A program made the translations under genes and the position numbers. A DNA stretch of 64,000 bases, taken from contig NZ_JAKWJO010000001.1 in NCBI RefSeq assembly GCF_022760995.1, forward strand, positions 992,001 through 1,056,000, in the 5' to 3' direction. This DNA is from Dyella sedimenti. Its GTDB lineage: Bacteria > Pseudomonadota > Gammaproteobacteria > Xanthomonadales > Rhodanobacteraceae. The notes beneath the pieces are model-generated. The model made no database searches. It saw only the letters and a program-made list of their open reading frames with translations, and had not been told where the DNA came from. Each line of letters begins with the position of its first letter. Within the stretch, counting starts at the first letter, position 1. Positions 53,685-62,912 of the stretch are shown here, in pieces.

Positions 53685-53768
53685 GGTGGCTCCTTAAGCG
53701 TAGGGTCTCGGGGGATTCCCGCCCGCTGTTATTTCATGCGTGCCGTGTTGCAATGAAATGAGCCCAAT

Positions 53769-53804
53769 GTTTCAGGCATATGACAATTCGCCATGTGCTG
53801 TCAT
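53769..53804 (-). promoter_or_regulatory. Pho-box-like site upstream of pstS
   Basis: On the minus strand TTGTCAT-ATGC-CTGAAAC (53769-53786) matches the PhoB pattern CTGTCAT-N4-CTGTCAC at 6 and 5 of 7 bases. A perfect CTGTCAT in the other orientation stands at 53798-53804. The distance to the pstS start is normal for PhoB control. phoB and phoR are not in the window. Confidence 0.55.
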
Positions 53805-53868
53805 AGAGCGCTGATAAAGAAGGGATTAAGCGAGGTGGCCGATCCGTGCCCAGGATGGCCCCGCGCCT

Positions 53869-54528
53869 TTACAGGGACTCAACGCCGAGCTGTTCGCGTT
53901 CGAGCACTTCGAGCCGGCGCCAGCGGTTGACGATGGTGCAGAACAGCTCGGCGGTGCGCTCGGCATCATAGATAGCGGAGTGCGCCTCGCGCGTGTCGAA
54001 GGGCAGGCCCGCCGCCTGCACGGCCTTGCTGAGCACCGTCTGGCCATAGGCCAGGCCGCTGAGCGTGGCGGTGTCGAAGCAGCTGAAGGGGTGGAACGGG
54101 TTGCGCTTGTGGCCCGTGCGCCGTACGGCGGCATTGAGAAAGCCCAGGTCGAATGCGGCATTGTGGCCGACCAGGATGGCACGCTGGCAATCCATGTCGC
54201 GCATCGCATCGCGGATCGGCTTGAACACGTGGTCCAGCGCCAGGCGTTCGTCCAGGGCGCCGCGCAGGGGGTTGTCGGGATCGATACCGGTGATTTCCAG
54301 CGCGCGCGGATCGATGTTGGCGCCCGGGAACGGCTGCACGTGGGCCGAGACGGCGGGCAGGGGCTGCAGGTAGCCCTCGGGCGTCATGGTCGGGATGACG
54401 GCGGCGATTTCCAGCAGCGCATCGCGCTCGGCGTCGAAACCGCCGGTTTCCACATCCACGATCACCGGCAGGAAGCCGCGGAAACGCTCGGCCATGCGGC
54501 CGGCCATGCTGTTGCAGAGGTTATCCAT
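53869..54528 (-). CDS. rnt: Ribonuclease T
   Basis: DEDD-family 3'-5' exonuclease of 219 residues that trims tRNA and other stable RNA ends. Catalytic motifs: [11 protein letters not shown] (first D and E), [14 protein letters not shown] (D) and [14 protein letters not shown] (H and D). [11 protein letters not shown] is the usual RNase T opening. Transcribed alone; divergent from the porin-like gene. Confidence 0.95.
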   Translation of the reverse strand: MDNLCNSMAGRMAERFRGFLPVIVDVETGGFDAERDALLEIAAVIPTMTPEGYLQPLPAVSAHVQPFPGANIDPRALEITGIDPDNPLRGALDERLALDHVFKPIRDAMRDMDCQRAILVGHNAAFDLGFLNAAVRRTGHKRNPFHPFSCFDTATLSGLAYGQTVLSKAVQAAGLPFDTREAHSAIYDAERTAELFCTIVNRWRRLEVLEREQLGVESL

Positions 54529-54615
54529 TCGCTAAGCATATCAGCCGTGGGCGGCGGCCCGGGACCGGCGCCGCGCATGTCGCCGATGAGACATGCGCGG
54601 CCGGATGTCTCCGTT

Positions 54616-54633
54616 TTGTCACATAACGTGCAT
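54616..54633 (+). promoter_or_regulatory. Pho-box-like site upstream of the porin gene
   Basis: TTGTCAC-ATAA-CGTGCAT resembles two direct PhoB half-sites (6 of 7 and about 4 of 7 bases) about 115 nt before the porin ATG. The match is imperfect. The 221-nt gap between rnt and the porin gene shows no other gene. Confidence 0.35.
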
Positions 54634-54749
54634 GTAACGGTAAAGGGCGAAGCCCATTCTGCGCATCGATCGTGCTTGGACGGCCAGAGATCAATAGGGG
54701 ATCAATGGGGGCCGTCCAGGTAGTTCTTACCTACATGCGGAGAAAATCC

Positions 54750-56360
54750 ATGCGTTCCAAGTTGCTCGCGGTAGCCATTGCTGCCGGTTTGGGCGTTACC
54801 AGCTTCCACGTGGTCGCCGACCCGGCTCCGGCCCAGTCGACGAAGAGCAGCCAGGCCCAGGCGTCTGCTCAGGCCACCGAGATCGAAGCACTGAAGGCTC
54901 AGTTGCAGGCCCTGCAGGCCAAGGTGATCGAACTGGAACAGCGCACGGATGCGCAGTCTGACATCAACGTTTCCACCGGCCAGGCCGTGGAGCAGGTGCA
55001 GAAGCAGGTCGCCGCCACCGACGCGCAGGTGAAGAAGTCCTCCGACAAGTTGTCCTACAAGGGCGTGAACATCACCCTGGGCGGCTTCCTGGCGGCCGAA
55101 TCGATTTATCGCTCGGCCCAGGAAGGCGCGGACATCGCCTCCAACTACAGCGCGATGCCGTACCGGAACGTGCAGACCGCGCACATGAACGAGTTCCGCA
55201 TGACCGCTCGCCAGAGCCGTCTGTCGGCTCTCGTCCAGGGCGACGTGAACCCGGATACGCATCTGGCCGGCTACATCGAAATGGACTTCCTGGGCGGCGC
55301 CCAGACCGCGAACTCGAACGAGAGCAACTCGTTCAACCCGCGCATCCGCAACGTGTACCTGACCTCCGATTGGGACAACTCGGGCCTGCACTTGCTGGCC
55401 GGCCAGAACTGGTCGCTGCTGACGCTCAACAGCAAGGGCATCATGCCCCGCAACGAACTGACCCCGCCGCAGATCGATGCCCAATATATCCCGGGCTTCA
55501 CCTGGGCCCGCCAGGCACAGATCCGCCTGGTCAAGGATTGGGACAAGAAGTACTGGCTGGGTATCTCGCTCGAGAACCCGCAGACCACCTTCTACTCCAG
55601 CCCGAACCAGGCCAAGGCGCCGGTCCAGCAGCAGGCCTACAACATCGCGGCCGGCTCGGGCTTCGATTCGGCCAACACGCTGTCGCTCAACCACATCCCC
55701 GACGTGGTGGTGAAGTTCGCCGCCGACCCGGGCTACGGCCACTATGAAGTGTTCGGCCTGGGCCGCGCCTTCTACAACCGCTACAACGGTTCCAACCACG
55801 ACACCTGGGGCGGTGGCTGGGGCTTCGGCGCGATCCTGCCGCTGGTGGACAAGGTCCTCGACTGGCAGATCTCCGGCATGGAAGGCAAGGGCATCGGCCG
55901 CTACGGTAGCGCCCAGCTCTCCGACGTGACCTTCAGCCCGAACGGCGGCATCTCTCCGATCAAGGAGAACATGATACTGACCGGCCTGACCTGGCACGCC
56001 AACCCGGACCTGGACATCTACCTGTTCGGCGGCCGCGAGGCCGACAGCAAGAAGGACTTCGACTACAACGGCGTGGCCCTGGGTTACGGCAACCCGGCCT
56101 ACAACAACAGCGGCTGCGACGTGGTCGGCGGCACCTGCGTGGGCAACGCCAAGAACATCTGGCAGGGCACCGCCGGCTTCTGGTGGAAGTTCTACCAGGG
56201 CAAGTTCGGCAAGATGCAGTTCGGCGCGCAGTACTCGCACACCGAGAAGGAAGCCTTCGCCGGCCAGGGCTTCGTCAACGGCGTGCTGGTCAACGGCGCG
56301 GCTTCGCCGAAGGCCAAGGAAGACATGTTCTTCACCTCCTTCCGCTACTACCCGTTCTAA
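54750..56360 (+). CDS. Predicted outer-membrane porin with N-terminal coiled coil
   Basis: 536 residues. A signal peptide (MRSKLLAVAIAAGLGVTSFHVVA) precedes a Gln/Ala-rich linker and a heptad segment (EIEALKAQLQALQAKVIELEQRT, about 45-67). A long, aromatic-rich beta-strand region follows, ending in RYYPF; the C-terminal Phe is the Bam recognition residue. GFLAAESIYR, SRLSALVQGDVN and the repeated W/Y pattern support a barrel of the DcaP-like kind, with an N-terminal periplasmic helical bundle. The substrate is unknown; a Pho-box-like site and the pst operon next door suggest phosphate limitation may control it. A strong terminator follows. Confidence 0.85.
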   Translation: MRSKLLAVAIAAGLGVTSFHVVADPAPAQSTKSSQAQASAQATEIEALKAQLQALQAKVIELEQRTDAQSDINVSTGQAVEQVQKQVAATDAQVKKSSDKLSYKGVNITLGGFLAAESIYRSAQEGADIASNYSAMPYRNVQTAHMNEFRMTARQSRLSALVQGDVNPDTHLAGYIEMDFLGGAQTANSNESNSFNPRIRNVYLTSDWDNSGLHLLAGQNWSLLTLNSKGIMPRNELTPPQIDAQYIPGFTWARQAQIRLVKDWDKKYWLGISLENPQTTFYSSPNQAKAPVQQQAYNIAAGSGFDSANTLSLNHIPDVVVKFAADPGYGHYEVFGLGRAFYNRYNGSNHDTWGGGWGFGAILPLVDKVLDWQISGMEGKGIGRYGSAQLSDVTFSPNGGISPIKENMILTGLTWHANPDLDIYLFGGREADSKKDFDYNGVALGYGNPAYNNSGCDVVGGTCVGNAKNIWQGTAGFWWKFYQGKFGKMQFGAQYSHTEKEAFAGQGFVNGVLVNGAASPKAKEDMFFTSFRYYPF

Positions 56361-56403
56361 GCGGTACGGCTATCGCAAGGGAGTTCCACCCAAGGATGGA
56401 GAG

Positions 56404-56434
56404 ACGGCGGGCCTGGCCCGCCGTTTCTGTTTTT
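56404..56434 (+). terminator. Strong intrinsic terminator after the porin gene
   Basis: ACGGCGGGC pairs perfectly with GCCCGCCGT around a 3-nt loop and is followed by TTCTGTTTTT. It starts 44 nt after the porin stop. Confidence 0.93.
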
Positions 56435-56525
56435 GCGCCATCGGCGATACCGGTTTGGACGGCTGAACGCCCATCGGCCAGGCTCATCGGCGCGCACGGA
56501 GACCTCGTTTCGTCAGAGCAGAGCA

Positions 56526-56663
56526 CCCCTCCCCAACCCTCCCCTGCACGCAGGGGAGGGGCCGGTGTGTGCATGCTTTGGCTCCTCCCTCCTACGTGCA
56601 GGGAGGGCCAGTGCGTGCATGTTTTTGGCCTCCCCCTGCTTGCAGGGGGAGGTTGGGAGGGGG
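56526..56663. repeat. Composite stem-loop repeat array between convergent genes
   Basis: The 339-nt gap 56361-56699 holds no gene. After the porin terminator, three hairpins follow, of the type CCCTCCCCTGC-ACGCAGGGGAGGG, CTCCCT...AGGGAG and CCTCCCCCTGC-TTGCAGGGGGAGG. The outer arms (CCCCTCCCCAACCCT and AGGTTGGGAGGGG) also pair with each other, and GTGTGTGCATG recurs as GTGCGTGCATG between the hairpins. This looks like a nested extragenic palindrome family distinct from the TAGGAGCGCACC type. Confidence 0.75.
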
Positions 56664-56699
56664 TAAATGCGAGGAGCTGGGTGTAGCCAAAGCGCCGCG

Positions 56700-58181
56700 T
56701 CAGCGGGCCTGGGGGCCATCGGCCGCCGCCATGTCGGCGGCAGGCAGCTGGGAGGCATCCCAGCCGCCGCCCAGGGCGCGGATCAGGTCCACGCTGGCCT
56801 GCAGGCGGCGGGTGCGCACCTGCTCGGCGCTGCGCTCGGCCTGCAGGGCGGCGGTCTGCGCGCTGACCACGTCGAGGTAGTTCACCGCGCCCTCGCGGTA
56901 ACGGTTGGTGGCGATGGTCTGCGAATCGCGCGCCGCGCTGGCGGCATCGTCTTCCTGGTGCGCTTCCATACCCAACTGTTGCAGCAGGGTGAGGTTGTCC
57001 TCCACCTGCTGGAACGCGCCGAGCACGATGCCGCGGTACTGGCCGGAGGCCGCATCGAGGTTGGCCTGCGCCTCCTGCACCTTGGAGCGTCGCAACCCGC
57101 CGTCGAACAGCGGCATCGTCAGGTCCGGTCCCAGCGCCCAGTAGCGGTTGCCGACCGAGAGCAGGTTGCCCATGCCGGTGTCCTGCCAGCCGAGCAGGGC
57201 CGACAGGCTCAGTCGCGGGAAGAAGGCCGCGCGCGCCACGCCGATCTGTGCGTTGGCGGCGAACACGCGCCGCTCGGCGGCGGCGATGTCGGGCCGCCGT
57301 TCCAGTAGCAGTGACGGTACGCCGAGCGGAATCGCCGGCACGTCGATCGCCTTGGTGTCCGGCGGCAGCGTGAAGCGGGAAGCCGGCACGCCCACCAGGC
57401 TGGCGATAGCGTGCTCGGTGAGCGTGCGCTGCGCCTCCACCTCCGATACCTGCGCCTGCGCGTCGGATAGCTGGGTCTTGGCGCGCGACACGTCCAGGCC
57501 GGAGGCGATGCCGCCCTCGAAGCGGCGCTCGGTCAGCGCCAGGCCCTGCTGGTAGGCATCCAGCGTGTCCTTGAGGATGCGGTCCTGCACGTCGTAGCCG
57601 CGCAGGCGGATATAGAGGTCGGCCAACTGCGCCTCCAGGCTCAACCGCACCGAAGCCAGGTCGCCCGCCGCGGCCGCGGCCTCGGCCTTGCCGGCGGCCA
57701 CCTCGTTGCGCACGCGGCCCCACAGGTCCAGCTCGTAGCTGGCGCCGAAGCCCGCGGTCTCGGCGCTGTATTCGTTGGGCTGGCCGGAACCGCGCAGCGG
57801 CCGGTTGTTCGACTGCCGGTTGCGCGAGTCGGCCAGTTCGACGCCGAGCTGCGGGTAGTAGTCCGAGCGCAGCTGGCCGACGATCGCCCGCGCGGCGTCA
57901 TAGCGCGCCAGCGCGACGGCCAGCGAGGGATTGGCCGTGTCCAGCTGTTTTTCCAGGCGATCGAGCGCGTCGTCGCCGTACACCGACCACCAGGAGCCGC
58001 GCGTGGCGGTATCGGCTGGATGGGCCGGCGACCACATGCCGTCGGCGGTCTGTCCCGCATAGGCCGCGGGCAGCGGACCCACGTCGGGCTTGTGGTAGGC
58101 GGGCGCCAGCGAGCAGGCCGGCAGCGCGGCGGCCAGGGCCAGCGGCAGCAAGCGGCGCAGAGGGGAGAGCGGACGGGCCAT
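56700..58181 (-). CDS. Outer-membrane efflux lipoprotein, NodT family (second system)
   Basis: 493 residues with a lipoprotein signal (LALAAALPAC, Cys at 23) and the NodT opening LAPAYHKPDVGPLPAAY. The mid motif ERRPDIAAAERRVFAANAQIGVARAAFFPRLSL is conserved, as are the paired OEP helices. It differs clearly from the channel gene at 33.6 kb. It lies 3 nt after the adaptor gene and completes a second tripartite pump. Confidence 0.93.
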   Translation of the reverse strand: MARPLSPLRRLLPLALAAALPACSLAPAYHKPDVGPLPAAYAGQTADGMWSPAHPADTATRGSWWSVYGDDALDRLEKQLDTANPSLAVALARYDAARAIVGQLRSDYYPQLGVELADSRNRQSNNRPLRGSGQPNEYSAETAGFGASYELDLWGRVRNEVAAGKAEAAAAAGDLASVRLSLEAQLADLYIRLRGYDVQDRILKDTLDAYQQGLALTERRFEGGIASGLDVSRAKTQLSDAQAQVSEVEAQRTLTEHAIASLVGVPASRFTLPPDTKAIDVPAIPLGVPSLLLERRPDIAAAERRVFAANAQIGVARAAFFPRLSLSALLGWQDTGMGNLLSVGNRYWALGPDLTMPLFDGGLRRSKVQEAQANLDAASGQYRGIVLGAFQQVEDNLTLLQQLGMEAHQEDDAASAARDSQTIATNRYREGAVNYLDVVSAQTAALQAERSAEQVRTRRLQASVDLIRALGGGWDASQLPAADMAAADGPQAR

Positions 58182-58184
58182 GGG

Positions 58185-59369
58185 TCACTCCTTCTTTGGC
58201 TGGCCGTCGCCGGCGCTGGCCTTGGCCACCTGCACGCGATCGTCCTGCATCAGCGAATCCGGCGGGTGGTCGATGATGCGGTCGCCGGGCTTGAGTCCCT
58301 GGTCGATCAGCAGGCGGTCGCCGAGATCCATCGCGATATGCACGTCGCGCAGCTCGGCCTTGTCGCCCGGACCCAGCACCGCCACCTGCGGTCCCTGCGC
58401 GCGGAAGATCAGCACGGTGGCGGGCACCGTCATGGTGTGGCTGTTGGCCGACAGGGGCAGGTGCACCTCGGCATAGGCGCCGGGCAGCAGGTCGCCCTTG
58501 GGGTTGCCCACCTCGAACTGGGCCAGCAGCGCGCCGGAGGCCTGGTTGACCGCGCCGGAGCTGCCGATCAGGTGGCCGTTGAACTGCTCGCCGGGATGAT
58601 CGGGCACGTCCAGCTTCACCGTCATGCCGGGGCGGATCGCATCGGCATAGCCCTGTGGCACTTCCACGTACAGGCGCATGCGGTTGGTGTCGGAGACGGT
58701 GAACAGCGGCCGGTCGCCGTCGTTGTTGGCGCTGATCAGGTCGCCGATGTCGGTGTTGCGCGCGGTCACCGTGCCGCTGAACGGCGCGGTGACGTGCTTG
58801 AACGCCTCCAGCGCGGCGATGCGGTCCACGTTGGCCTGCGCGGCCAGCACGTTGGCCTGCGCGGCCTCGGCCTCGCCGGCTTTCTCATCCGCCTCCTGCT
58901 TGGATACGGAGTTGGAGGCGAGCAGATTGCGCCAGCGCTTGTCGGTCAGCGCGGCCAGCTTGGCGGTGGCCTTGGCGCGCACCAGGTCGGCCTTGGCCTG
59001 CTCGAACTGCTGGTCCAGCTCCGGCGTGTCGATCTCCGCCAGCGTGTCGCCAGCGCGGACCTTGGCGCCGATGTCGGTGTTCCAGGTCTTCAGGTAGCCG
59101 CCGACGCGGGCGTGGATGGGCGCGCTGATCCAGGCGTCCAGGTGGCCGGGCAGGGTCATCGCCTGCTGGGCCGCGCCGGTGGTGGGCGTCACCAGTTGCA
59201 CGCTGGGAACGACCTGCGCATCGGTCCACTTCACGACGCGGTGGTAATCGTAGGCGCGTACCGAAAGGCCGGCGATGGTGGCGAGTACGGCTACCGCCAG
59301 CCCGATGCGCACCGCGCGGCCCAGCCTGGGCGGCTGCTGCGGCGTGGCGATGGTGGCCTCATGCGACAT
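58185..59369 (-). CDS. RND efflux periplasmic adaptor (second system)
   Basis: Membrane-fusion protein of 394 residues. A membrane anchor (AVRIGLAVAVLATIAGLSVRAY) is followed by lipoyl halves around VGGYLKTWNTDIGAKVRAGDTLAEID and HVTAPFSGTVTARNTDIGD, with an Ala-rich coiled-coil hairpin between. The ATG at 59369 lies 11 nt inside the end of the pump gene; an upstream Met would overlap it further. Substrate not evident. Confidence 0.9.
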   Translation of the reverse strand: MSHEATIATPQQPPRLGRAVRIGLAVAVLATIAGLSVRAYDYHRVVKWTDAQVVPSVQLVTPTTGAAQQAMTLPGHLDAWISAPIHARVGGYLKTWNTDIGAKVRAGDTLAEIDTPELDQQFEQAKADLVRAKATAKLAALTDKRWRNLLASNSVSKQEADEKAGEAEAAQANVLAAQANVDRIAALEAFKHVTAPFSGTVTARNTDIGDLISANNDGDRPLFTVSDTNRMRLYVEVPQGYADAIRPGMTVKLDVPDHPGEQFNGHLIGSSGAVNQASGALLAQFEVGNPKGDLLPGAYAEVHLPLSANSHTMTVPATVLIFRAQGPQVAVLGPGDKAELRDVHIAMDLGDRLLIDQGLKPGDRIIDHPPDSLMQDDRVQVAKASAGDGQPKKE

Positions 59370-62300
59370 GGACAGGTTCTCCAGCAAGGGAATCGGAATA
59401 CGGTTGGGGCTGCTCGCGGCCATGCACGATGCTGAAGATCACCGGCACGAACAGCAGCGTGGCGCAGGTGGCGAACATCAGGCCGCCGATCACGGCGCGG
59501 CCCAGCGGCGAGTTCTGTTCCTGGCTGAGCGCCATCGGCAGCATGCCGATGACCATCGCCAGCGCGGTCATGCAGACCGGGCGGAAGCGGGTGAAGCCGG
59601 CTTCCAGCGCGGCCTTCATCGCGTCGCCGTGCTCGGCCAGCCGCTCGCGGCAGAAGCTCACCACCAGGATCGAGTTGGCGGTGGCCACGCCCATGCACAT
59701 GATGGCGCCGGTCAGCGCGGGCACTGACAGCGTGGTGTGCGTGAGGAACAGCATCCACACGATGCCGGCCAGCGCGGCGGGCAGCGCGGTGATGATCACG
59801 AACGGGTCCAGCCACGACTGGAAGTTCACCACGATCAGCAGGTAGATCAGCACGATCGCGCCGACCAGGCCGAACAGCAGGCCGCCGAAGGCATCGTTCA
59901 TGGTGCCGACCTGGCCATGCAGGCTGACCTGCGTGCCGCGCGGGCGCTGGGCGGCGAACTGGTCGAGCACCTTCCGCACGTCGCCGGCCACCGCGCTCAG
60001 GTCGCGGTCCTGCACCGAGGCGTAGATGTCGAACGAGGGCATGATGTTGTAGTGCGACACCACCGCGGGACTGGGCACGCGCGCGAAGGTGGCCAGACCG
60101 CCGAGCACCTGGTTGGCACCCTTGCCGGCGGGCGTCACCGGCAGGCTGGCGATGTCGGCCATGCTGTCCATCTTGTACTGCGGGGTGGCCGCCACGATCG
60201 GGTAGGACACGCCGTTCCTGGGATTGAGCCAGAACGTCGGCGCCACCTGCGAGCTGCCGGCCAGCGAGGCGACCATGCTGTTGGTCACGTCGCGCTCGGT
60301 CACGCCCAGCTCGTCGGCGCGCGTGCGGTTGACGTCGACGTTGAGCTGCGGGTAGCTGGTGCTCTGCTGCAGGCGCACGTCGGCGATGCCGGGCACCTCG
60401 CGCAGGCGTTTCATGATCTGCGCGGCGTAGGCCTCGTTGGCCTTCAGGTCGCGGCCGGCGACGGTCACGTCCAGCGGCGCGGGCGCGCCGAAGTTGAGGA
60501 TCTGCGAGCTCATGTCCGCCGGCAGGAAGGCGAACTGCGTGCCCGGGAACTGGCGCGGCAGCAGGGCGCGCAGCTGGCGCACGTAGTCCGCGGTCGGCGC
60601 GTGGCCTTCCTTCAGCACTACCTGGATGTCGCCGTCCTGCGGACCGATGGTGCCGCTGGCGTTGTAGACCATGTTCACGCCGGACAGCGGCAGGCCGATG
60701 TTGTCGATCACGGTATCCAGCTCGTCCGGCGGGATCGCGCGGCGGATGGCTGCCTCGATGCGATCGAACTCGGCGGCGGTTTCCTCCACGCGGGTGCCCA
60801 TCGGTGCGCGCACGTGCAGGGCGATCGCGCCGGCATCGACGTCGGGGAAGAAGTCGCGCCCGAGGAAGGGCAGCAGCGCGAACGACACCAGCACGAAGCC
60901 GAGAAAGCCCACGATGAAACGGCGACGATGGGTGAGGGCGACTTCCAGCGTGGCGTGGTAGACGTCGCGTATCTGCGAGAAGCGCTGCTCGAAACGCTGC
61001 TGGAAGCCCACCATTGCGGCCACCAGCGCGCTGCGCCGGCGCGGCGGATGCTGGTCGCCCTCGTGGTGGTTGAGGTACTCGTCCTCCGGGTGGTCGCCCA
61101 CGCCGGGTTCGAGGTGGTGCGGCTTGAGCAGGTACATCGCCATGGTCGGCACCAGCGTGCGCGACAGCAGGAACGAGGACGTCATCGCGAAGATCACCGC
61201 CAGCGCCATCGGCCGGAACAGGAAGCCGGCGATGCCGTTGAGCATGAACATCGGCACGAACACGATGCAGATGCACAGCAGCGAAACGAAGGCCGGCGTC
61301 ACGATCTGCCTGGCGCCGTCCATGATGGCGGTCATCACGTCCTTGCCCTGCTCCAGGTGCCAGTTGATGTTCTCGATGGTCACCGTGGCATCGTCCACCA
61401 GGATGCCCACCGCCAGCGCCAGGCCGCCCAGCGTCATCACGTTGAGCGTCTGGCCGGTGGCCGAGAGCAGGGCGATGGCCGAGAGGATGGCCAGCGGGAT
61501 CGACACCGCGATGATCACGGTGGAACGCCAGCTGCCCAGGAACACCAGGATCATCACCGAGGTGAGCAGCGCCGCGATGATGCCCTCGCGCGCCACCGAG
61601 GTGATCGCCGACTTGACGAAGGTGGACTGGTCGCTGAGCAGCGAGACCTTCAGCGTATCGGGCACGGATTCCTTCACCAGCGGCATCAGCCGCCTGATGC
61701 CCGCGACCACCGCGAGGGTGGAGGCGTCGCCCACCTTCAGCGCGGGCATCAGCACCGCGCGATGGCCGTCCACGCGCACGATGTTGGTTTGCGGCGCGGC
61801 GCCATCGCGCACGTGGGCCACGTCGCCGAGCGTGATGGTGGCGCCGCGCACGGTCTTTACCGGCAACTGGTTGAGCGCATCGATCGCGTCGGGGCTGTTG
61901 TTGAGCTGGACGTGGTACTCGTAGGTGCCGATCTTGGCCGTGCCCACCGGGATGATCTGATTCTGCGCGGCCAGCGCGTTGCTCACGTCCTGCGCCGACA
62001 GGCCGTTGGCGGCCAGCGCGCGCGGGTCGAGGTCCAGCATCACCTGGCGCGCGGCGCCTCCGTAGGGCGTGGGCACCGCCACGCCGGGCACCGAGGTCAG
62101 CATCGGGCGCATGATGTTCAGGCCCAGGTCCAGGATCTTCGACTCCGGCAGCTCCTTGCTGGACAGCGCCATCTGCAGGATCGGCACGGTCGAGGCGTTG
62201 TAGTTGAGGATCAGCGGCGGGGTGATGCCCGGCGGCATCTGCTTGAGCACCGTCTGCGAGATCGAGGTGACCTGCGCGGTGGCGGTGCGGATGTCCACGC

Positions 62301-62598
62301 CGGGCTGGAAGAAGATCTTCACGATGCCCATGCCCGGCAGCGACTGCGACTCGATGTGCTCGATGTTGTTGACCGAGGTGCTGAGCTGGCGCTCGTAGTA
62401 GTACACCACGCGGCCGGACATCTGGTCGGGCGGCAGGCCGTTGTAGGTCCACGCCACGCTGATCACCGGGATGCCGATGTTCGGGAAGATGTCGGTGGGC
62501 GTGCGCAGCGCCGCCAGCGGGCCGGCGATCAGGATGAGCACCGCCAGCACGATGAACGTGAGCGGTCGCGACAGGGCAATGCGGACTAGGCCAAGCAT
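59359..62598 (-). CDS. RND efflux permease (second system)
   Basis: 1,079 residues, starting MLGLVRIALSRPLTFIVLAVLILIAGPLAALRTPTDIFPNI. The acidic pair lies in GILVDDATVTIENINWHLEQG. A hydrophilic stretch in the middle (about 500-535) is rich in His, Glu and Asp (KPHHLEPGVGDHPEDEYLNH), longer than usual between helices 6 and 7. It belongs to the HAE1-like multidrug group rather than the clear CusA metal group. An ATG 20 codons upstream is possible; TGGAA precedes the chosen one. Confidence 0.9.
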   Translation of the reverse strand: MLGLVRIALSRPLTFIVLAVLILIAGPLAALRTPTDIFPNIGIPVISVAWTYNGLPPDQMSGRVVYYYERQLSTSVNNIEHIESQSLPGMGIVKIFFQPGVDIRTATAQVTSISQTVLKQMPPGITPPLILNYNASTVPILQMALSSKELPESKILDLGLNIMRPMLTSVPGVAVPTPYGGAARQVMLDLDPRALAANGLSAQDVSNALAAQNQIIPVGTAKIGTYEYHVQLNNSPDAIDALNQLPVKTVRGATITLGDVAHVRDGAAPQTNIVRVDGHRAVLMPALKVGDASTLAVVAGIRRLMPLVKESVPDTLKVSLLSDQSTFVKSAITSVAREGIIAALLTSVMILVFLGSWRSTVIIAVSIPLAILSAIALLSATGQTLNVMTLGGLALAVGILVDDATVTIENINWHLEQGKDVMTAIMDGARQIVTPAFVSLLCICIVFVPMFMLNGIAGFLFRPMALAVIFAMTSSFLLSRTLVPTMAMYLLKPHHLEPGVGDHPEDEYLNHHEGDQHPPRRRSALVAAMVGFQQRFEQRFSQIRDVYHATLEVALTHRRRFIVGFLGFVLVSFALLPFLGRDFFPDVDAGAIALHVRAPMGTRVEETAAEFDRIEAAIRRAIPPDELDTVIDNIGLPLSGVNMVYNASGTIGPQDGDIQVVLKEGHAPTADYVRQLRALLPRQFPGTQFAFLPADMSSQILNFGAPAPLDVTVAGRDLKANEAYAAQIMKRLREVPGIADVRLQQSTSYPQLNVDVNRTRADELGVTERDVTNSMVASLAGSSQVAPTFWLNPRNGVSYPIVAATPQYKMDSMADIASLPVTPAGKGANQVLGGLATFARVPSPAVVSHYNIMPSFDIYASVQDRDLSAVAGDVRKVLDQFAAQRPRGTQVSLHGQVGTMNDAFGGLLFGLVGAIVLIYLLIVVNFQSWLDPFVIITALPAALAGIVWMLFLTHTTLSVPALTGAIMCMGVATANSILVVSFCRERLAEHGDAMKAALEAGFTRFRPVCMTALAMVIGMLPMALSQEQNSPLGRAVIGGLMFATCATLLFVPVIFSIVHGREQPQPYSDSLAGEPVHVA

Positions 62599-62866
62599 GG
62601 GGGATTCCAGCGGTACGTCGGCGCGTGCGGCGCCGCGGCGTGGCGCCGTGGGCGTCATCTCGGTGAAGCAAGCGAGGCGTGGTTCAGCGAGGCGGTCCGG
62701 AACCCGGTGTGCGGCGGCAGATCGTCATGGTCGACTCGATGCAGGGCACAGGCCCGATGCCCGCATCTTCGCAAGTCAATCTTGTGGGAACCTTTTGGAT
62801 GGCTGAAAGAAGGCTGGCTGCCCGCCCCTGGACGCCCTTCAGCGAAGGTAGTGAGGACCGAGGCGC

Positions 62867-62897
62867 AAGGCGGTCGCGCACAGGGTGCGCTCCTACA
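62867..62897 (-). repeat. REP-like palindrome downstream of the histidine kinase gene
   Basis: Reverse-orientation copy of the TAGGAGCGCACCCTGTGCGC unit, 15 nt beyond the kinase stop. The 314-nt gap 62599-62912 otherwise shows no gene; it should hold the promoter of the RND operon. Confidence 0.8.
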
Positions 62898-62912
62898 GGA
62901 GGGCGGCGACGG

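Noticed and set aside
56526..56663. CRISPR array
   Set aside because: There are repeated palindromic units, but only three, of unequal length and with related rather than unique spacers, and no cas gene. It is an extragenic palindrome cluster.
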